Assembly: GCA_018372435.1 (NCBI GenBank)
Contig: JAHAJA010000017.1
Coordinates: 18,916-82,915 of the forward strand
Reading direction: 5' to 3'
Length of the DNA: 64,000 nucleotides
From: Clostridiales bacterium
Lineage (GTDB): Bacteria; Bacillota; Clostridia; Lachnospirales; Lachnospiraceae
Made by a program: the position numbers and the translations under genes. Below, one piece after another: positions 24,739-33,892 of this stretch. Under the pieces are notes generated by a model that saw nothing but the letters and a program-made list of their open reading frames with translations, did not search any database and was not told the DNA's origin. Positions within the stretch are counted from its first letter, which is position 1. Each line of letters begins with the position of its first letter.

Positions 24739-26070
24739 ATGAATAATACAATGATTATGCAAATCCTTTTACAAATTATGTTGATCTTATTAAACGCAGT
24801 TTTCGCCTGTGCTGAAATTGCTATAATTTCTATGAATGATAATAAATTAGCTAGCATGGCCGCTAATGGAGATAAGCGTGCTATCCGTCTAGCAAGACTT
24901 ACTAGTCAGCCTGCACGTTTCCTAGCGACGATACAAGTTGCAATTACCTTATCTGGTTTCCTAGGTAGTGCATTCGCAGCAGATAATTTCTCAGACACGC
25001 TTGTTGATTGGCTAGTGAGCATTGGAGTTTCTTTACCTGCCAAAACACTTGATACCATCTCTGTAATCCTAATTACCTTATTACTATCCTATTTCACACT
25101 CGTGTTTGGTGAATTAGTACCAAAGCGAATTGCTATGAAGAGGGCCGAGAGCCTAGCACTTGCTATGTCAGCTCTTATTACTTTCATATCACACTTATTT
25201 GCTCCAATTGTATGGTTTTTAACCGTATCTACCAATGGAATCTTACGTTTATTTGGTATTGATCCGAATACGGAAGAGAATAACGTTAGTGAAGAAGAAA
25301 TTCGTATGATGGTTGATGTCGGTAGTGAAAAAGGTGTTATTGATCCAGAAGAGAAGGAAATGATTCAGAATGTGTTTGAATTTGATGACTTAACAGTAGA
25401 TGAATTTGCCACACATCGTACTGACATATCTTTATTATGGCTTGAAGAATCCGTTGAAGAATGGTCCAAAACCATTCATGAAACTAGACATTCCTTATAC
25501 CCGATCTGTGATGAAACCGTTGACCACGTAATTGGTATTTTGAATGCCAAAGACTACTTCCGTCTAGAACCAAAGACAAAAGAGAATATATTAGAAAATG
25601 CTGTAAAACCAGCTTATTTTGTTCCAGAGACGGTTTGTGCCGATGTGCTTTTCCGCCAAATGAAAAAGACACGTAACCACTTTGCCGTAGTCTTAGATGA
25701 ATATGGAGGTATGGTAGGTATCGTTACAATGAGCGACTTACTAGAACAATTAGTAGGTGACTTAGAAACGGAAGATATTGAACTCAATCAAGAACAAGAT
25801 ATTGAGCGAATCGATTCCTCAACTTGGAAAATTCGTGGTTGTGCTACCTTAGATAAAGTTGCTAAGGAACTTTCTATTTCTCTACCTGTTGAAGATTATG
25901 ACACATTCAGTGGTTTTATCTTTGGTTCTTATGGCTCTATACCTGAAGACGGTACAACCTTTGAACTAGACTCTCATACCTTACACATACAAGTCCTATC
26001 TATTGCTGACCATAAGATTGAAAAAACAATTGTATGTATGGAGCCAGCACCTACGGATATAGAAGAATAA
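24739..26070 (+). CDS. CNNM/CorC-family transporter (DUF21-CBS-CorC_HlyC)
   Basis: The protein has 443 residues. A DUF21 membrane domain (about 1-190) holds four hydrophobic segments with the family motif NAVFACAEIAIISMN. A CBS pair (about 210-335) contains SEEEIRMMVDVGSEKGVIDPEEK and VVLDEYGGMVGIVTM. A C-terminal CorC_HlyC domain (about 350-435) contains the DTFSGFIFG-type motif. Members transport or export Mg2+ and related divalent ions; older annotations say hemolysin. Its leader contains an acidic ORF and a terminator, which fits metal-dependent attenuation. A strong terminator follows. Confidence 0.88.
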   Translation: MNNTMIMQILLQIMLILLNAVFACAEIAIISMNDNKLASMAANGDKRAIRLARLTSQPARFLATIQVAITLSGFLGSAFAADNFSDTLVDWLVSIGVSLPAKTLDTISVILITLLLSYFTLVFGELVPKRIAMKRAESLALAMSALITFISHLFAPIVWFLTVSTNGILRLFGIDPNTEENNVSEEEIRMMVDVGSEKGVIDPEEKEMIQNVFEFDDLTVDEFATHRTDISLLWLEESVEEWSKTIHETRHSLYPICDETVDHVIGILNAKDYFRLEPKTKENILENAVKPAYFVPETVCADVLFRQMKKTRNHFAVVLDEYGGMVGIVTMSDLLEQLVGDLETEDIELNQEQDIERIDSSTWKIRGCATLDKVAKELSISLPVEDYDTFSGFIFGSYGSIPEDGTTFELDSHTLHIQVLSIADHKIEKTIVCMEPAPTDIEE

Positions 26071-26209
26071 AATACAGAAACGAAGCAGTACTAAGATTTC
26101 GCGTTGCTCAATAAAGTGCTGACGTGTTCAGATAGTTTCTCTTATGAATATAGCAACTATCTACTCTTAATGAGATTTCTATGTGCGAAGTTTGAGTAAA
26201 CAAATTATA

Positions 26210-26253
26210 GCACCGCCACTTGATGGATTGAATCCAAGTGGCGGTGCATTTTT
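26210..26253 (+). terminator. Strong terminator after the CNNM transporter gene
   Basis: GCACCGCCACTTG (26210-26222) pairs perfectly with CAAGTGGCGGTGC (26235-26247), followed by a T-run. Confidence 0.92.
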
Positions 26254-26291
26254 ATATCAATATTAATAAGATAATTCTACGTTTCGTCACC

Positions 26292-26825
26292 CTAACAGAT
26301 GGTATACAACTCTCCAATCATCTTTCTCTTTGGTGCATCTGGATTCTCTGATGGATAGCCCATAGGAATCAATGCAACCACTTCTTTTTCTTCTGGGATT
26401 TGGAAGTCTTCTCTTACCTTATCATAATCAAAGATTCCTTGTATAACAGTCCCAAGTCCATATTCATGAGCGGCTAAGCACAGTGTCTGACTTGCTACAC
26501 CAGCATCAAACATTTGCCAAGAGTCTCCCTTTACCGTAGAATAGCTTCCATCTCTTTCAAAACCACTCCGTTTTCCAATCACTGTCACTATTACAACTAC
26601 TGCAGCTTCTTCAATTGCTTTCTTATTATAACTTGGTACAGTTTCTAATAGTTTTCTTTTTCCTTCTTCACTTTCAACAAAGATATATCTTGTTATCTGT
26701 GTATTTTTCCAAGATGGAGCATATGCAGCTGCTGCCACTACTTGATCCATTACCTCTTTCTCTATTGTTTGTTTCTTGAAACTTCTAATGCTTCTTCTAC
26801 TTGTTATACATTCAATTGTATTCAT
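26292..26825 (-). CDS. Nitroreductase-family protein
   Basis: This 177-residue FMN-dependent oxidoreductase has the N-terminal FMN-binding signature TSRRSIRSFKKQ, the AAAYAPSWKNTQ segment and the C-terminal GLGTVIQGIFDYDKVR and VVALIPMGYPSENP motifs. It probably reduces nitro compounds or quinones with NAD(P)H as a cytosolic dimer. The length is normal for the short nitroreductase class. ATG follows AGGAGGA. It is a single-gene unit on the minus strand. Confidence 0.9.
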   Translation of the reverse strand: MNTIECITSRRSIRSFKKQTIEKEVMDQVVAAAAYAPSWKNTQITRYIFVESEEGKRKLLETVPSYNKKAIEEAAVVVIVTVIGKRSGFERDGSYSTVKGDSWQMFDAGVASQTLCLAAHEYGLGTVIQGIFDYDKVREDFQIPEEKEVVALIPMGYPSENPDAPKRKMIGELYTIC

Positions 26826-26950
26826 ATACTAATCCTCCTATATAGAATGACAAATCCGATTTAATACTAGTTTGAAGCTACTAATCTATTTATCAATTCT
26901 ACTCTTATTACATAAGACGTATTATACCAATTTGTTTTATTATTTACAAT

Positions 26951-27139
26951 ATAGACCTCGCTTTTCTTCCTCTTGATCCAAGACAAGAAAATCACTTTCA
27001 TCTCGGTTTTGATTATTTTATGAATCAGGTCGATGTTTCATCTGCTTACGCCATGCACTGTTGGGATGATTTTTCTGTTATTCCAAAACTTAAATCTATG
27101 GATTGTTCTAAATCTTATCATCACAAGATACGAAATTAG
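26951..27139 (+). pseudogene. C-terminal remnant of an MBL-fold metallo-hydrolase
   Basis: An open frame on the plus strand reads DLAFLPLDPRQ, then HFHLGFDYFM, then AYAMHCWDDFSVIPKLK, and stops at 27139. This is the C-terminal end of metallo-beta-lactamase-fold hydrolases of the UlaG/RomA-like type, where the final metal-binding His lies in a (F/A)(P/M)MH(F/C)W motif. There is no start codon, ribosome binding site or N-terminal metal motif (HxHxDH) upstream, so only about 62 codons of a once complete gene remain. It sits between the nitroreductase promoter region and a terminator. Confidence 0.65.
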
Positions 27140-27180
27140 CTATCAGAAGCATAGACCAGTGTATCAGGTTGAATATTAGT

Positions 27181-27225
27181 AAAAACAGAGGGCGTGTTAG
27201 ATAAATTAATTTACCAACACGCCCT
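27181..27225 (-). terminator. Intrinsic terminator after the GyrI-like gene
   Basis: AGGGCGTGTT pairs with AACACGCCCT (27189-27225), with CTGTTTTT following on the minus strand. Confidence 0.88.
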
Positions 27226-27242
27226 ATAATTTCTCTTATATT

Positions 27243-27920
27243 CTACCTTCTGATTGGATGTCTAATTACGGTCTTTAAAGTATCCGGACTACATTTTCTT
27301 GGATCAGAAAGATATATTTCATGATGCCTTCGATACGTATTAATATCACTTTGATATCCTTGTTCTATAATATATTCTTCTAATCTCTGTATCGTAGTAA
27401 GCTCATTATCAAATGGTCCGATGTGCATAACCTGTGCACATAAGCCTTCTTCAAAGGTTTCTAGTCTCACAACGGACAGGTCAAGTTCTGGCTTTTTCTT
27501 ATGCAATACAACTTTTGCCCATTCAAAGACTTCTTCTGTAACAAACTCTGGTTGACGAATCATAGAAGTCCATAAGAACAAATCTTTGTTCTCAATCGGT
27601 GTTGTCCCAACGAATGTAGCATCTGCCACACTCCAAAGTCCCTCTAATGGTGGAACTACATATTCAAAATATCCCTCTGGTTGCGTACCATTCATCTTAC
27701 TCATCTTTATGGTAAATGATATTCCATATATTACTTCCATCGCATGCTTGTATTCTTCACAAGTATTAGGATTCCCTTTCCCATCAATCATGATATAAGA
27801 TATCGGTGGTACTTCAATAATCATAGGCGTTGTTTTAGGCAGATATAGGTCCTTATATGCCTTCTTATAGTCTACCTTTTTCTTTCCCATTTCCTTCTCA
27901 TTGTCCTCTGTCTTCATCAT
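27243..27920 (-). CDS. GyrI-like small-molecule-binding domain protein
   Basis: The protein has 225 residues. It contains PPISYIMIDGKGNPN, then YGISFTIKMSKM, then GPFDNELTTIQRLEEYI, the pattern of stand-alone GyrI-like (SOUL/BacMT-like) domains that bind hydrophobic drugs or other small molecules. Such proteins can sequester or hydrolyse toxic compounds. The gene lies 74 bp after the BtrH-like gene, and the same type of domain forms the ligand-binding part of the MerR protein encoded further upstream. The true start is unclear: ATG 27920 has only a distant ribosome binding site, and an internal ATG at residue 11 is an alternative. Confidence 0.75.
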   Translation of the reverse strand: MMKTEDNEKEMGKKKVDYKKAYKDLYLPKTTPMIIEVPPISYIMIDGKGNPNTCEEYKHAMEVIYGISFTIKMSKMNGTQPEGYFEYVVPPLEGLWSVADATFVGTTPIENKDLFLWTSMIRQPEFVTEEVFEWAKVVLHKKKPELDLSVVRLETFEEGLCAQVMHIGPFDNELTTIQRLEEYIIEQGYQSDINTYRRHHEIYLSDPRKCSPDTLKTVIRHPIRR

Positions 27921-27994
27921 ACACTTAGTCGACTATTTCGCCAACTTCTCCTTTCCTTAAGTTAACAATTCCAAAATTCATCTCTATTCATAAG

Positions 27995-29113
27995 TCATAT
28001 CTGTTTTTCAAGCTGTCTACTGGTATGTGACTTCATTATGGATATATAAGCCTTTTCTTCTAAGTCTGCAATCTTACAAATCAACTCACTGATCTTATCT
28101 CCTAGACTATCACAAGCCGCTTTCTCTTGCAACAAATATGCCGTAAGTAAATCAGACATCTCTTGCATATATAACCCGCTTTCCATAAAGTAATCTGCTG
28201 CCTTTTCATACTCTTTAATTCCATACTCTTTTCCAATTACTCTTAACACGCCTGCTAGTTCTTCCCTGGCAGCCATATGCTTTACAAAATCTTTTTCCTT
28301 ACTTCCTAACACCGCATTAGGTAAACAAGGTACCGTACCTGTGAACATAAGTATATTGGTAATCATCTGATTATATTGTTCCTCAGTTAGTTCATACTGT
28401 AATTGATTAAACTCCTTGGCAAGTTTTCTCATTCCAGGTATTCCAAGAAACTTAACTGGCGGATATAGCTGTGATTTTGCTTTCTGAGTAAATGCTTTCG
28501 TTGCTATTTCACCTACACTTTTTAGTTGCTCATCAAATGTAAGGAGACAAATTGCATTCTTATCACTTAAACTTGTCTTCTCAATTGCAAGTGCTTTCTC
28601 AAGAATATCCATTGATAAAACTTGTTCTCCATCTAGTCCACAGTCTTGTACATATACACAATTTGCTTCTTCATCATATCCCACCATTAACACATAATGA
28701 ATGGGAATATGTATCTTCTCATAGAACTTTGGATAATATGGAAGGTAATACATATCAAGCGCCCCTAACACAACTGGCATCCCCTGATTGATCTGTTCTT
28801 TTGCTTTCTTCATTGTATAATGGAATGTTCTACCTTCAATATGTTTGTACTGAAAGCCGACGATACTAGCTAGTCTCTCATACATCTTCTTGGTTCTACC
28901 ATCATTCCAAGCAGCATGTACCGTTCTCTCATACGTATCCCCTTTATGAATCTTTTGCTTTATATAAGCAAAATTACCATACCCCGCTAAAGCAAAAAAG
29001 AAATAGTCCGGAAGCTTCTCTCCACTCTTCAATTGATAGATATCCTCTATCCCATTCCACATGCATTCATAATCACTTACATGATGCGGTAACGCAATCA
29101 TCTTCTTAGACAT
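27995..29113 (-). CDS. BtrH-N-like (papain-fold) protein
   Basis: This 372-residue protein resembles BtrH-type proteins, with a papain/C39-like N-terminal half. A possible catalytic Cys lies in SDYECMWNGI, His in PIHYVLMVGYDEE and Asp in VYVQDCGLDG. The C-terminal half is helical, with KKLAKEF-like and ADYFMESGLYMQEMSDLL segments. BtrH in butirosin synthesis transfers an acyl group from a carrier protein; related proteins of unknown role are common in Firmicutes without such pathways. The gene is preceded by a 19-bp-spaced MerR-type promoter that overlaps the merR stop. A drug- or peptide-related role is possible but unproven. Confidence 0.55.
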   Translation of the reverse strand: MSKKMIALPHHVSDYECMWNGIEDIYQLKSGEKLPDYFFFALAGYGNFAYIKQKIHKGDTYERTVHAAWNDGRTKKMYERLASIVGFQYKHIEGRTFHYTMKKAKEQINQGMPVVLGALDMYYLPYYPKFYEKIHIPIHYVLMVGYDEEANCVYVQDCGLDGEQVLSMDILEKALAIEKTSLSDKNAICLLTFDEQLKSVGEIATKAFTQKAKSQLYPPVKFLGIPGMRKLAKEFNQLQYELTEEQYNQMITNILMFTGTVPCLPNAVLGSKEKDFVKHMAAREELAGVLRVIGKEYGIKEYEKAADYFMESGLYMQEMSDLLTAYLLQEKAACDSLGDKISELICKIADLEEKAYISIMKSHTSRQLEKQI

Positions 29114-29145
29114 AAAAAAATCCTCCTTCTGTTTTGTATAGAAAG

Positions 29146-29176
29146 AGGATAAACCCTAGTACAATGCTAGAGTCAA
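29146..29176 (-). promoter_or_regulatory. MerR-type promoter with 19-bp spacer
   Basis: TTGACT (29171-29176) and TATCCT (29146-29151) are separated by 19 bp on the minus strand. The spacer carries dyad symmetry (CTAG-CATTGTA-CTAG). This is the classic over-long promoter that MerR activators untwist. The -35 box overlaps the merR stop codon. Confidence 0.85.
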
Positions 29177-30006
29177 CATATTTTTTTAATTGGAAAACAA
29201 ACTTCTGTTACATAGTTTTCTGGATTAGGTTCATTCCCTGGTGATAGATAGTATCTCGTAAACGACTTACCACTAATCTGATATCCATTCTTCTTAACCC
29301 ATTGATACATATAGGAGTTAATCTCACCTATTTTACTATAGACACCTTGGAAGGCTAACGTAGCTGCCTCACATTCTATAATCTTTTTGAAATGAACTCG
29401 TTCTTCATCTTGGTATAACTTTTCAACTTCTAATTGCACTTCTACATCAAAACAACTTGATGCGAAGTCAGCCTTATGAGTAATAGCAAACGAATATGCA
29501 CTATCCGATAAAAGAATGTTCTTTTCCTTTATTACCTTCTCAATCTCTGCCCAAAGTCTTCCTTCTTCTTCAAATGTGTGAATATAATCCCTTAGATAAA
29601 TCACATTCCTAGCAGGAATCTTCTTAATTGTTACAGATAACGCACATTGTTCTTGCTTACTTACTTCTTCTAATGCATCTTTCATCTGTCTAATCTGAAC
29701 CTGGATACGTTTAATCTCTTCTTCCTTTTCATGAATCTTATTAGACAGGAATTTCACTGTCTCTGCAGAAGGATTTTCTTTTTTATTAAAATGGTCAATC
29801 TGTATTTCGCCAATTTCCCGCAATGAAAATCCTAACTCCTTCAAGACCTTTATCTGATTTGAAACAGGAATTTGTTCTTCTCCATAATACCGATATCCAC
29901 TATCTCCAGCAATATATTTGGGTATCAGTAATCCGATCTTATCATAATTTCTTAGCATGTATATGCTAATACCTGTAATCTTAGAAAATTCACCAATCTT
30001 AAGCAA
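29173..30006 (-). CDS. MerR-family activator with GyrI-like effector domain
   Basis: The protein has 277 residues. The N-terminal winged helix (MLKIGEFSKITGISIYMLRN, then GYRYYGEEQ) is typical of BltR/BmrR/TipA-type MerR regulators, followed by a coiled coil (about 80-120) and a C-terminal ligand-binding domain with KIPARNVIYLRDYIHTFEEEG that resembles GyrI. It should bind a hydrophobic ligand and activate the 19-bp-spaced promoter just past its own stop, turning on the BtrH-like and GyrI-like genes. It starts with TTG at 30006 after AAGGAG with long spacing. Confidence 0.88.
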   Translation of the reverse strand: MLKIGEFSKITGISIYMLRNYDKIGLLIPKYIAGDSGYRYYGEEQIPVSNQIKVLKELGFSLREIGEIQIDHFNKKENPSAETVKFLSNKIHEKEEEIKRIQVQIRQMKDALEEVSKQEQCALSVTIKKIPARNVIYLRDYIHTFEEEGRLWAEIEKVIKEKNILLSDSAYSFAITHKADFASSCFDVEVQLEVEKLYQDEERVHFKKIIECEAATLAFQGVYSKIGEINSYMYQWVKKNGYQISGKSFTRYYLSPGNEPNPENYVTEVCFPIKKIC

Positions 30007-30088
30007 TTTACGACCACGCTCCTTCCCATAAATCTTGTATTTAGGGTTTTGGTATCAAAAAAGTATCAGACTACCAATATAAGAAAAA

Positions 30089-30556
30089 CTATCTGATTGC
30101 TTGTATCATTATAAGACATGGATTCCATTCATCCCATAGGGTTTTAAAACACTCCATTGGTCGAAATCCCATAGATTCGTAAAAACATCTTGTTTTCGCA
30201 TAGTAAGTATCCCCATTTGAATAATCCAGAGTCTTCACTTGTAGATATTCAATGTTATGTTCTCTACACCACTGATAGCAAGCATCAAATAACTGTTTTC
30301 CTATTCCGCTTCTATGATATTGTGGTTGAATTCCCATTACGTAAATCTCCGCCGCGTATGGAGATGCCTCTTTAATTGCTAAAAAACCTACCGCAGTTTC
30401 ATCTTCATATGCTCCAAGGAAAGGCATTGACTTACTCTCTCTAATGTATTCCTGTGTAGATTCTTCGATTCCAAACCAATCCGGTAGCATATGCAAGATC
30501 TCATCTGCTATTCTCGCTTTTTCTTCTTTATCAACTATTTTCTTAATCGTACACAT
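30089..30556 (-). CDS. GNAT-family N-acetyltransferase
   Basis: This 155-residue protein has the acetyl-CoA motif A region (IYVMGIQPQYHRSGIGKQLFDAC; the loop is HRSGIGK) and a C-terminal motif B (FYESMGFRPMECF). The acceptor is unknown. It is transcribed on the minus strand just upstream of the MerR gene, with a gap of 82 bp. Confidence 0.88.
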   Translation of the reverse strand: MCTIKKIVDKEEKARIADEILHMLPDWFGIEESTQEYIRESKSMPFLGAYEDETAVGFLAIKEASPYAAEIYVMGIQPQYHRSGIGKQLFDACYQWCREHNIEYLQVKTLDYSNGDTYYAKTRCFYESMGFRPMECFKTLWDEWNPCLIMIQAIR

Positions 30557-30589
30557 TAGCTTGCTTTCTCCTCTTGTTCCCTAAACATA

Positions 30590-30633
30590 ACAGATGATTA
30601 CGAAAGCCTATCTAGACTCTCGCAATCATCTGT
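30590..30633. terminator. Hairpin after the first chemoreceptor gene region
   Basis: ACAGATGATTACGAAAG (30590-30606) pairs with CTCTCGCAATCATCTGT (30617-30633). There is no clear T-run on either strand. It may terminate the chemoreceptor transcript or form part of the acetyltransferase leader. Confidence 0.5.
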
Positions 30634-30647
30634 ATTAATAATACTAA

Positions 30648-32768
30648 TTATATCTTAAATTTACCGATCGCTTGTTGTAATACTTTCGCATCACTCGTAA
30701 GTCCCTCTGCTGCACCTGCTAATTGTTCAATCTCTTCCGATTGACTAATTGCCGTAGCAGTAACTTCCTCAGATGCTGCAGCTGACTCTTCAGAAACTGC
30801 TGAGATATTCTGTATAGAATCCAATGTATCATTCCTTGCACTTTCCATACCTGCTACATACTGCTTGATGTTATTAAGTTCTAATACCAAATTTTCTACC
30901 AGATTATTAATGTTTCCAAATACATTAATCGTATCTTGTAATGCTTTTTCTTGTGTAAGAACGATTTGCTCTGCCTTTTGTGTTGTCTTGGCTGTTTCAT
31001 TTGTTTGATATTGAATAGAATTAATGATTTCTTGAATCTGATTCGCTGACTCCATTGACTTAGTTGCTAGATTTCTAATCTCTCCTGCTACTACTGCAAA
31101 ACCTCTACCTGACTCCCCAGCTCTAGCTGCTTCTATAGAAGCATTCAGTGATAATAAGTTAGTCTGTTCTGAAATCTCATTAATTGCGTTAACGATACTT
31201 TCAATGGAACGTGAATTCTCTTCGAGGTTTTTCATACCCGTTGAAATCTCTTTTGTTATTTGTGAAGTTGCCTTTGCTTTATCATTCAGATTATTCACAA
31301 TTGTCAAGCCACTGGCAACGGTCTCCATTGTATTCTCAAACAATCCATCAATTTCATTGGTTTCATCATATACTTTATTAACCATATCTGATAATGTCGA
31401 CATCTGTTTCAGGCAAGCATCTGTATCTACTACTTGTTTTGAGGAACCTATCGCAACTTCATTTATTGCAATTGATATATTCTTTGAGGATTCTAACACA
31501 ATTGAAGAGGTATTCGATAAGTCTTCTGCCGAAACCTCTACCCTGTCACTAACCTCAGCAACTTCTTTAACTAGCTGTTGCATGTTTCCAATCATATGGG
31601 ACAGACTGTTCTCTAATATTTTAAATTCATCTTTACGCTTGGTTTTGAATTGAACTGTCAAATCACCTTGCGCTACGCTTTCCATAGTATCTTTCATATC
31701 TCCGATTGCTTTACCAATCCCTCTAGCTAAAACAGTTCCAATGAACATAGCTATAATTGCTGATACAATGGCAAATGCAGTACTTGTTCTACCAATTGAA
31801 GTCGCATTCTTAAGAATAATGGTCTCCGGAATCAAATTACATAATACTAAATCTGTATTCCCAATTTTACTATAGTTAAATAGATATTTCACACCGTTTA
31901 TTGTTGCATACTTATAACCGTTCATTTCATCTACTTCTAATACTTCATTGTAATAATCTTGATCGACAAATATATTCTCTTCTCCAACTTCTGACTGCGA
32001 GGAATATATCTCAACACCATCTTTTGTTACAAGTGAAGTAATAGAACCGTCTTGATAGATCTTATCTAACATCGTCTGTACATACTTATAATCAAGATCT
32101 GTTATGATGTATGTACTTCCCTTCACTGCTTCTTTGATGTATGTTAAAGCATACCCTCTCTCTACTCTCACATCAATTGCATTATGTAAACCATACCAAC
32201 CATCTTTTTCAGAATTCCCCTCTATTAAATCTGTAGAGTTAAACAATTCGAAGGCCGAATCTTGAATTCCATCATTCCCTGTCACGATTGGCTCTTTCGT
32301 ATCATTGATAATATACATATTTCTTATTCCATCTATAAGTACACTATTCGTCATAACATCATTCTTCAGATTTCTCATGTACTGTAAATCCTCGAACATA
32401 TCATTATTTTTCATTTTATAGTAATACTCGAAATTCTTACTGGTTATTAGCTTTACTACTTGTGTATCAACCTCTGTAAACTTGCTCTCCATATACCTAG
32501 AATTTGCCTCTAGGACTTTACTAAAAGAGCTCTCATAATTCTTAACTATTGCATCCGATGCTAAGTCATAAGATATGATTCCTAACGCAAATATCAATAT
32601 TACTGGTGAGACAAAACCCATTATTAAAGCCGTACGCAGCTTCTTTTTCCTAGATCTTTTAGTAAATATTTTGCTTTTCGTAACATTTTTTTTGGTTTGC
32701 TTAACCTCCACTTTGGGTAGTTTTACTTCCCTCTTTTGTTTCTTAATTTCCTTTTTTAATCTTTTCAT
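30648..32768 (-). CDS. Methyl-accepting chemotaxis protein (twin A)
   Basis: This protein of about 706 residues has a Lys-rich cytoplasmic N-terminus (KKEIKKQKREVKLPKVEVKQ), a first membrane segment near residues 45-65, an extracytoplasmic Cache-like sensor (about 66-320), a second membrane segment (AFAIVSAIIAMFIGTVLARG), HAMP, and a signalling domain with the hairpin tip ISEQTNLLSLNASIEAARAG. AAGGAG lies 9 bp before ATG 32768, which is the better start than 32789. The C-terminal two-thirds are nearly identical to the receptor at 42923-45043, while the sensor is more diverged. It likely senses small carbon compounds near the ABC transporter encoded next to it. Confidence 0.93.
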   Translation of the reverse strand: MKRLKKEIKKQKREVKLPKVEVKQTKKNVTKSKIFTKRSRKKKLRTALIMGFVSPVILIFALGIISYDLASDAIVKNYESSFSKVLEANSRYMESKFTEVDTQVVKLITSKNFEYYYKMKNNDMFEDLQYMRNLKNDVMTNSVLIDGIRNMYIINDTKEPIVTGNDGIQDSAFELFNSTDLIEGNSEKDGWYGLHNAIDVRVERGYALTYIKEAVKGSTYIITDLDYKYVQTMLDKIYQDGSITSLVTKDGVEIYSSQSEVGEENIFVDQDYYNEVLEVDEMNGYKYATINGVKYLFNYSKIGNTDLVLCNLIPETIILKNATSIGRTSTAFAIVSAIIAMFIGTVLARGIGKAIGDMKDTMESVAQGDLTVQFKTKRKDEFKILENSLSHMIGNMQQLVKEVAEVSDRVEVSAEDLSNTSSIVLESSKNISIAINEVAIGSSKQVVDTDACLKQMSTLSDMVNKVYDETNEIDGLFENTMETVASGLTIVNNLNDKAKATSQITKEISTGMKNLEENSRSIESIVNAINEISEQTNLLSLNASIEAARAGESGRGFAVVAGEIRNLATKSMESANQIQEIINSIQYQTNETAKTTQKAEQIVLTQEKALQDTINVFGNINNLVENLVLELNNIKQYVAGMESARNDTLDSIQNISAVSEESAAASEEVTATAISQSEEIEQLAGAAEGLTSDAKVLQQAIGKFKI

Positions 32769-32939
32769 GTTATGAATCTCCTTAAACATACTTCCATTAT
32801 GTAATAATCGTGAAAAAACACAATCCCCAAGTCATGTTTAAATCACTTATATGCATTATCTTATTCAAAAAATTTGCATATATCTCACATTATACCATAA
32901 AATACATAAATTTTCTATTGATTTGATGAATAACTAAAT

Positions 32940-32977
32940 AAAAAGGTACCTATCAATCAAATTGATAAGACCTTTTT
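32940..32977 (-). terminator. Terminator after the sugar ABC transporter operon
   Basis: AAAAAGGT/ACCTTTTT and TATCAAT/ATTGATA form a stem at 32940-32977 with T-runs on both strands. It follows the last permease gene (ends 33055). Confidence 0.85.
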
Positions 32978-33054
32978 ATAATCTGCTTTTTTTACTATTA
33001 TACCATGCCTATCACAGGCATTCCCTGTTATACTGCTAGGTCAACGGTAATATC

Positions 33055-33888
33055 TTATTCCTTTACAGCTCCAGCTGCAATCCCTGCCAATATATATCTT
33101 TGAAAGAAAATATATATAATAATCGTTGGAATCATTATTATTATTATTCCTGCTGCTAGTGTCTGCCAAGAACCTTGTTGCGCATTCGCATAATTCATCA
33201 AAAATGTCGTTAATGTTCTAAGCTTATTCTTTGGCATATAGAGATATGGTATATACATATCGTTTATAATATTAATAGCTTTAATAATACAAACGGTAGC
33301 CGTAGCCGGCGCTAATAAAGGAAATATTATCTTTCTAAAAAGCTTAAAATACGAACACCCATCTATTAAAGCAGCTTCATCTAGTGACACCGGAAGCGTT
33401 GAGATAAACTGTCTATATATGTATAATTGCATTAAATCCGATGCGATATATATAATAATTGGTGCACCTAACGTATTATACAGATTCAACCCTTGTATCA
33501 CTTTGAATCTAGAGATTTCTGTTACAAATGTCGGAATCAACATACCAATAAAGAAAAGTCCAACTACTATCTTCTTACCACGAAAATCAAATCGTTCAAT
33601 TATAAATGCCGTAATCGTCCCAAACATTACATTAAAAAATAATGATATCACTAACATAATTCCTGTATTTTTAAAACCTAATAATAGATATTTATCCGTC
33701 AATACCTTCGCGAAATTATCAAATGTAATATTCTTTAATGGAGGTAGTAACAAAGGTGAAGTCAACACCATATCTGCTTTTGTTTTTAATGATGCAAATA
33801 ATGTTAATAGAATAGGTGCTAATACAACTAATACCATGGCTATACATATTATCTGCTTCATAACTTGATTAGAAACTCTCTTAACCAT
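33055..33888 (-). CDS. Carbohydrate ABC transporter permease (MalG-type)
   Basis: This 277-residue inner-membrane permease has six membrane segments. The EAA loop is seen as EAALIDGCSYFKLFRKIIFPLL, which contacts the ATPase. It ends AAGAVKE, typical of the MalG/UgpE group. It lies 4 bp after the partner permease gene. No ATPase gene is in this cluster, so a shared MsmX/MsmK-like ATPase elsewhere is expected. Confidence 0.93.
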   Translation of the reverse strand: MVKRVSNQVMKQIICIAMVLVVLAPILLTLFASLKTKADMVLTSPLLLPPLKNITFDNFAKVLTDKYLLLGFKNTGIMLVISLFFNVMFGTITAFIIERFDFRGKKIVVGLFFIGMLIPTFVTEISRFKVIQGLNLYNTLGAPIIIYIASDLMQLYIYRQFISTLPVSLDEAALIDGCSYFKLFRKIIFPLLAPATATVCIIKAINIINDMYIPYLYMPKNKLRTLTTFLMNYANAQQGSWQTLAAGIIIIMIPTIIIYIFFQRYILAGIAAGAVKE

Positions 33889-33892
33889 GCTG

